This document shows, piece after piece, positions 30,752 to 33,115 of a DNA stretch of 33,115 nt. A model generated the notes under the pieces. The model was not told the origin of the DNA, searched no databases, and saw nothing but the letters and a program-made list of their open reading frames with translations. The position numbers and the translations under genes were made by a program. The DNA is from Paraburkholderia franconis. Its GTDB lineage: Bacteria > Pseudomonadota > Gammaproteobacteria > Burkholderiales > Burkholderiaceae. Every line of letters starts with the position of its first letter. Position 1 is the stretch's first letter. The stretch spans positions 1 through 33,115 of the forward strand of contig NZ_WHNP01000069.1 of the NCBI RefSeq assembly GCF_009362735.1. The letters run 5' to 3'.

Positions 30752-31689
30752 GCCGCCCCGCCGCCCGCGTGACGCGCACCGTGCTCGCGGCGCCCGCGCA
30801 TCGAACGCGTCTTGTCGAATCCGCCGCGCGCTCGAGTGCTGACGCAGTGTTTCTCGATCTCGAAGATGCCGTGCCGGAACAGGAAAAGCATGAGGCGCTG
30901 CAATGCGCCCGTAGCGCACTGCTAAACCTCGACTGGGGCGACAAGACAGTGTTAGTGCGCGTGAATGCATACGGCAGCCGTTTCATCGAAGATGAAGTGC
31001 GTACACTTGCGCCGCTCGCGCGGCTCGACTCGATACTCGTGCCGAAGGCGGAAGGCCCCCCGGAGATCGCCGACATCGCGCGCTGGATCGACGCAGCCGA
31101 AGGCACGGCCCGTGCCGCTCCCCTCTCCATCGATCTGCTGATTGAGACCGCGCTCGGCCTGGTCATGGTCGAGATGCTGGCTCAGAGCACGCCGCGTATC
31201 GCAGCGCTGCATCTCGGCGTCGGCGATCTGTCGGGCTCGATCGGCGCGCGCAGCGCGGAAATCGGCGGCTCGCCGGACGGCTATCGCCACACGACGCTCT
31301 CGCCGTGCGCGCGTTACGTCGAAACGCCGCTCGACCTGTTCGCCTATCCGATGATGCGCGTACTCGTCGCCGCGCGCGCTTTCGGATTGCGCGCCATCGA
31401 CGGCCCATGCGGTGCGTACCGCGACGCGACACTGACGCGGGCCTGGGCAGAAAAGGCAGCGGCACTTGGTTTCGACGGGAAGCAAGTGATTCACCCCTCA
31501 CAAATTGACGCGACGCGCGACGCGTTCACGCCATCGGCGGACGAACTCGCATTCGCAACGCGCGTCGTCGATGCGATGCGGCAGGCCGAAGCGGAAGGCA
31601 AAGGCGCCGTATCCGTCGACGGCAAGATGATCGACTACGCAAATCTGCGCATGGCGCAACGCATCCTGATGCGAGGTGGAGCAGCCTGA
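30748..31689 (+). CDS. HpcH/HpaI-family acyl-CoA lyase (citrate-lyase beta-like)
   Basis: This 313-residue TIM-barrel protein belongs to the citrate lyase beta/malyl-CoA lyase family. It shows VFLDLEDAVPEQEK (residues 35-47), Arg71 (VLVRVNAYGS), the metal ligands Glu133 (LLIETALGLV) and Asp160 (GVGDLSGSIG), and the C-terminal GFDGKQVIHPSQI. These mark a Mg2+-dependent enzyme that splits a beta-hydroxyacyl-CoA such as malyl- or citramalyl-CoA into acetyl- or propionyl-CoA and glyoxylate or pyruvate. Its ATG overlaps the CoA transferase stop, with GAGGAG 5-6 bases upstream, so the two are coupled and probably act in sequence. A hairpin follows at 31698. Confidence 0.9.
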   Translation: MSRPAARVTRTVLAAPAHRTRLVESAARSSADAVFLDLEDAVPEQEKHEALQCARSALLNLDWGDKTVLVRVNAYGSRFIEDEVRTLAPLARLDSILVPKAEGPPEIADIARWIDAAEGTARAAPLSIDLLIETALGLVMVEMLAQSTPRIAALHLGVGDLSGSIGARSAEIGGSPDGYRHTTLSPCARYVETPLDLFAYPMMRVLVAARAFGLRAIDGPCGAYRDATLTRAWAEKAAALGFDGKQVIHPSQIDATRDAFTPSADELAFATRVVDAMRQAEAEGKGAVSVDGKMIDYANLRMAQRILMRGGAA

Positions 31690-31697
31690 CAAAGGAC

Positions 31698-31721
31698 GCG
31701 CCTCGCGGCACCGCGAGGCGC
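31698..31721. terminator. Hairpin between converging lyase and SDR genes
   Basis: A perfect 10-bp GC-rich stem (GCGCCTCGCG at 31698-31707 with 31712-31721) has a GCAC tetraloop. It lies within the 43-base gap between two converging genes. T-runs are short, so it is a probable but not textbook bidirectional terminator. Confidence 0.65.
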
Positions 31722-31732
31722 ACCGCCTTCCG

Positions 31733-32512
31733 TCAGACCGCGCCCGCGCCCCATGCGAGGAAACCGCCGTCCACGGGCAGCACGACGCCGTTTGTGTAGG
31801 CGGCTTCTTCGGAAGCCAGATAACAGACAGCCGCGGCGATCTCCGATGTCTTGCCATAGCGCTTCATCGGAATCGCGCGTGAATACTCCTCGCGGAATTG
31901 GTCGCTATGCAGCGCTTTTGTCATCGGCGTGTCGACGGGTCCGGGCGCAATTGCGTTCGCGGTGATGCCGTAGTCGCATAGCTCGACCGCCATCTGACGC
32001 GTCAGCGCGATCACTGCGCCCTTCGACGTGCCATACGCAGTGCGGCCCTTGCCGACAGCGCGCATGCCCGCGACGGAAGCGATGTTGACGATGCGGCCCC
32101 ACCGGTTCCTGACCATCAGGCGCGCCGCATGTTGCGCGCACAATAGTGTGCCCGTGACATTGACCTGCATTGTTTTGAGGAAGACGTCGAGCGGATAGTC
32201 GATGAATGGAACCAGCGTCGCAATCCCGGCGCAGTTGACGAGCACATCGCAACGTCCGTGGGTGCCGGCGATCGCATCGAACGCGGCGGCGATCGATTCG
32301 GGACTCGCGACGTCCATCTGCACAGCCGACGCGGACAGACCTTCGCGCTCGAGCGTCGCGGCGGTCTCTTCGGCGGCACCCTTATTGATGTCTGCCAGCA
32401 CGACGTGATAGCCACGTCGGCCGAGTTGCCCGGCGCTGTCCGCGCCTATGCCCATTGCTCCGCCTGTCACGACTGCCACGCGGCGTGTACCGCTTTCGTT
32501 CGTCTGCTCCAC
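31733..32512 (-). CDS. SDR-family dehydrogenase
   Basis: This classical 259-residue short-chain dehydrogenase has TGGAMGIG (residues 16-23), Asp41 favouring NAD, NCAG, and the catalytic Ser147, Tyr160 and Lys164 (YGTSK). ANAIAPGPVDTPM and an ordinary C-terminus (VLPVDGGFLAWGAGAV) follow. It starts with GTG at 32512, two bases after AGGAGACA, which supports the unusual start codon. It converges on the CoA transferase/lyase pair and diverges from an MHS-type transporter gene. Oxidation of a hydroxy acid, sugar or alcohol is expected, but no closer assignment is possible from sequence alone. Confidence 0.88.
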   Translation of the reverse strand: MEQTNESGTRRVAVVTGGAMGIGADSAGQLGRRGYHVVLADINKGAAEETAATLEREGLSASAVQMDVASPESIAAAFDAIAGTHGRCDVLVNCAGIATLVPFIDYPLDVFLKTMQVNVTGTLLCAQHAARLMVRNRWGRIVNIASVAGMRAVGKGRTAYGTSKGAVIALTRQMAVELCDYGITANAIAPGPVDTPMTKALHSDQFREEYSRAIPMKRYGKTSEIAAAVCYLASEEAAYTNGVVLPVDGGFLAWGAGAV

Positions 32513-32932
32513 GTTGTCTCCTGGTTGTCTGCGGCCCGCTCTTCACGACTGTGCGTCGCGCAACTCATGTCGGGAGGATTCGACAGGCGCTACGCGCCAT
32601 TATCGTGAGCAGATTATCGGAGACGCGTCGATACGGCTCAATGGATATTAAGGCTGGCTATTGTGAGAAAAAGTCAACGCAATCGAGCGGCTGTCGTATG
32701 AAACCGTCTGGAAAACTGGCCATCTCCCGCCTGACGGCCGAAAGGCCTGTGACGGCCGCTGCCGCGTGCTCGCGTTGCAAGCGCGGCGGTGTAAGCAGGC
32801 CTCGATTGATAACGACTGGACATCAATCGTTCCGAAGATTGCACTTATCGTTTTGCCGGCCCCGGGCGAACATTGCCAAAACCACAATCGACCGGATCAC
32901 CGCGTATTTTCTGGATCTCAGGAGACACCTCG
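32513..32932. other. 420-base divergent intergenic region
   Basis: I support no gene here. The open frames have no domain, no ribosome-binding site and no fit to local codon use. It carries GCTATTGTGAG (32657-32667), an 11-mer also found upstream of the RuBisCO-like gene, and the operator-like dyad listed separately. It should hold the promoters of the SDR gene (leftward) and the MHS transporter (rightward). Confidence 0.55.
32803..32829. promoter_or_regulatory. Dyad CGATTGAT-N11-ATCAATCG upstream of the MHS transporter
   Basis: A perfect 8-bp inverted repeat with an 11-base spacer lies about 100 bases before the transporter start at 32933. Perfect arms and a spacing near one helical turn per half site suggest an operator. 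No regulator gene for it is in the window on this side. Confidence 0.6.
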
Positions 32933-33115
32933 ATGCACCCCTCGTCTAGCGTTTCGACCGGACATTCAAAGGCCGCTGCGGTTGTCCGCGTAACGGCCGG
33001 GAATTTCCTGGAGCAGTTCGACTTCTTCCTGTTCGGCTTCTACGCCACGCAGATCGCCAACGTCTTCTTTCCCGCCGAGAGCGAGTTCGCCTCGTTGATG
33101 ATGACGTTCGCGGTC
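32933..33115 (+). CDS. MHS-type MFS transporter, N-terminal part (3' end outside window)
   Basis: Sixty-one codons are visible, starting at ATG 32933, five bases after AGGAGACA. VRVTAGNFLEQFDFFLFGFYATQIANVFFPAESEFASLMMTFAV is the first-helix region of the metabolite:H+ symporter group. Its EQFDFFLFGFYA form is typical of citrate/tricarballylate and related carboxylate symporters. It may import the acid processed by the CoA transferase and lyase nearby. The protein continues beyond the window end, so substrate motifs cannot be judged. Confidence 0.85.
   Translation, partial: MHPSSSVSTGHSKAAAVVRVTAGNFLEQFDFFLFGFYATQIANVFFPAESEFASLMMTFAV

Noticed and set aside
32455..32949. A 164-codon frame covering the divergent region before the MHS transporter
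   Set aside because: It overlaps both real genes, has no domain and crosses operator-like dyads, so it is taken as non-coding.

Overview
The window is GC-rich, densely coded DNA from a beta-proteobacterium. The gene content (prpC-acnD-prpF methylcitrate genes, many catabolic operons each with its own LysR regulator, TauD/TfdA dioxygenases, CaiB-type CoA transferases) fits Burkholderiales, most likely Paraburkholderia, Caballeronia or a relative. It looks like a metabolic accessory stretch, perhaps on a secondary chromosome or megaplasmid. I see no rRNA, tRNA, CRISPR array, intact insertion sequence or replication origin.

Layout. (1) 1-4555, plus strand: end of prpC (2-methylcitrate synthase), acnD (Fe/S 2-methylcitrate dehydratase) and prpF (aconitate isomerase-like), that is the AcnD/PrpF version of propionate breakdown. 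A strong terminator-like hairpin separates prpC from acnD. (2) 4655-8676, minus strand: a four-gene operon for 2-keto-3-deoxy sugar acids (FAH-family hydrolase, SDR dehydrogenase, L-2-keto-3-deoxyarabonate dehydratase-like protein, ACS-type MFS transporter). (3) 8677-9787: a scar of broken gene pieces, including the end of a membrane protein on the minus strand and the end of a frameshifted MFS transporter on the plus strand. (4) 9788-16671: MFS transporter, Crp/Fnr regulator, two paralogous TauD/TfdA dioxygenases, a muconate-cycloisomerase-subgroup enzyme and a divergent LysR regulator, with an unrelated arsC-type gene between them. The substrate is unknown. (5) 16766-17569: an in-frame chimera of an ABC substrate-binding protein and a biotin carboxylase, evidently a deletion product.

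(6) 17912-28330 holds the most interesting genes: an SDR dehydrogenase, a LysR regulator, a RuBisCO-like protein followed after 8 bases by a DUF1537 four-carbon acid sugar kinase, and, converging on them, an operon for aldehyde dehydrogenase, zinc alcohol dehydrogenase, TRAP substrate-binding protein and a fused TRAP permease. The RuBisCO-like protein/DUF1537 kinase pair is the known signature of apionate-type (3-oxo-isoapionate) catabolism. The other genes suggest import and oxidation of a branched or short sugar or sugar acid. (7) 28507-33115: a LysR regulator, a CaiB/BaiF CoA transferase translationally coupled to a HpcH/citrate-lyase-type acyl-CoA lyase, another SDR, and the start of an MHS-type (citrate/dicarboxylate symporter-like) transporter. 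CoA activation followed by C-C cleavage suggests use of a malate- or citramalate-like acid.

Two wider patterns stand out. An identical leader, AGGAGACA, sits 2-6 bases before the start codon of nine genes spread across the catabolic operons. Several intergenic regions also carry clear dyads that are candidate operators for the local LysR regulators. All functions were assigned by reading protein motifs and recalling families. No database search was run.
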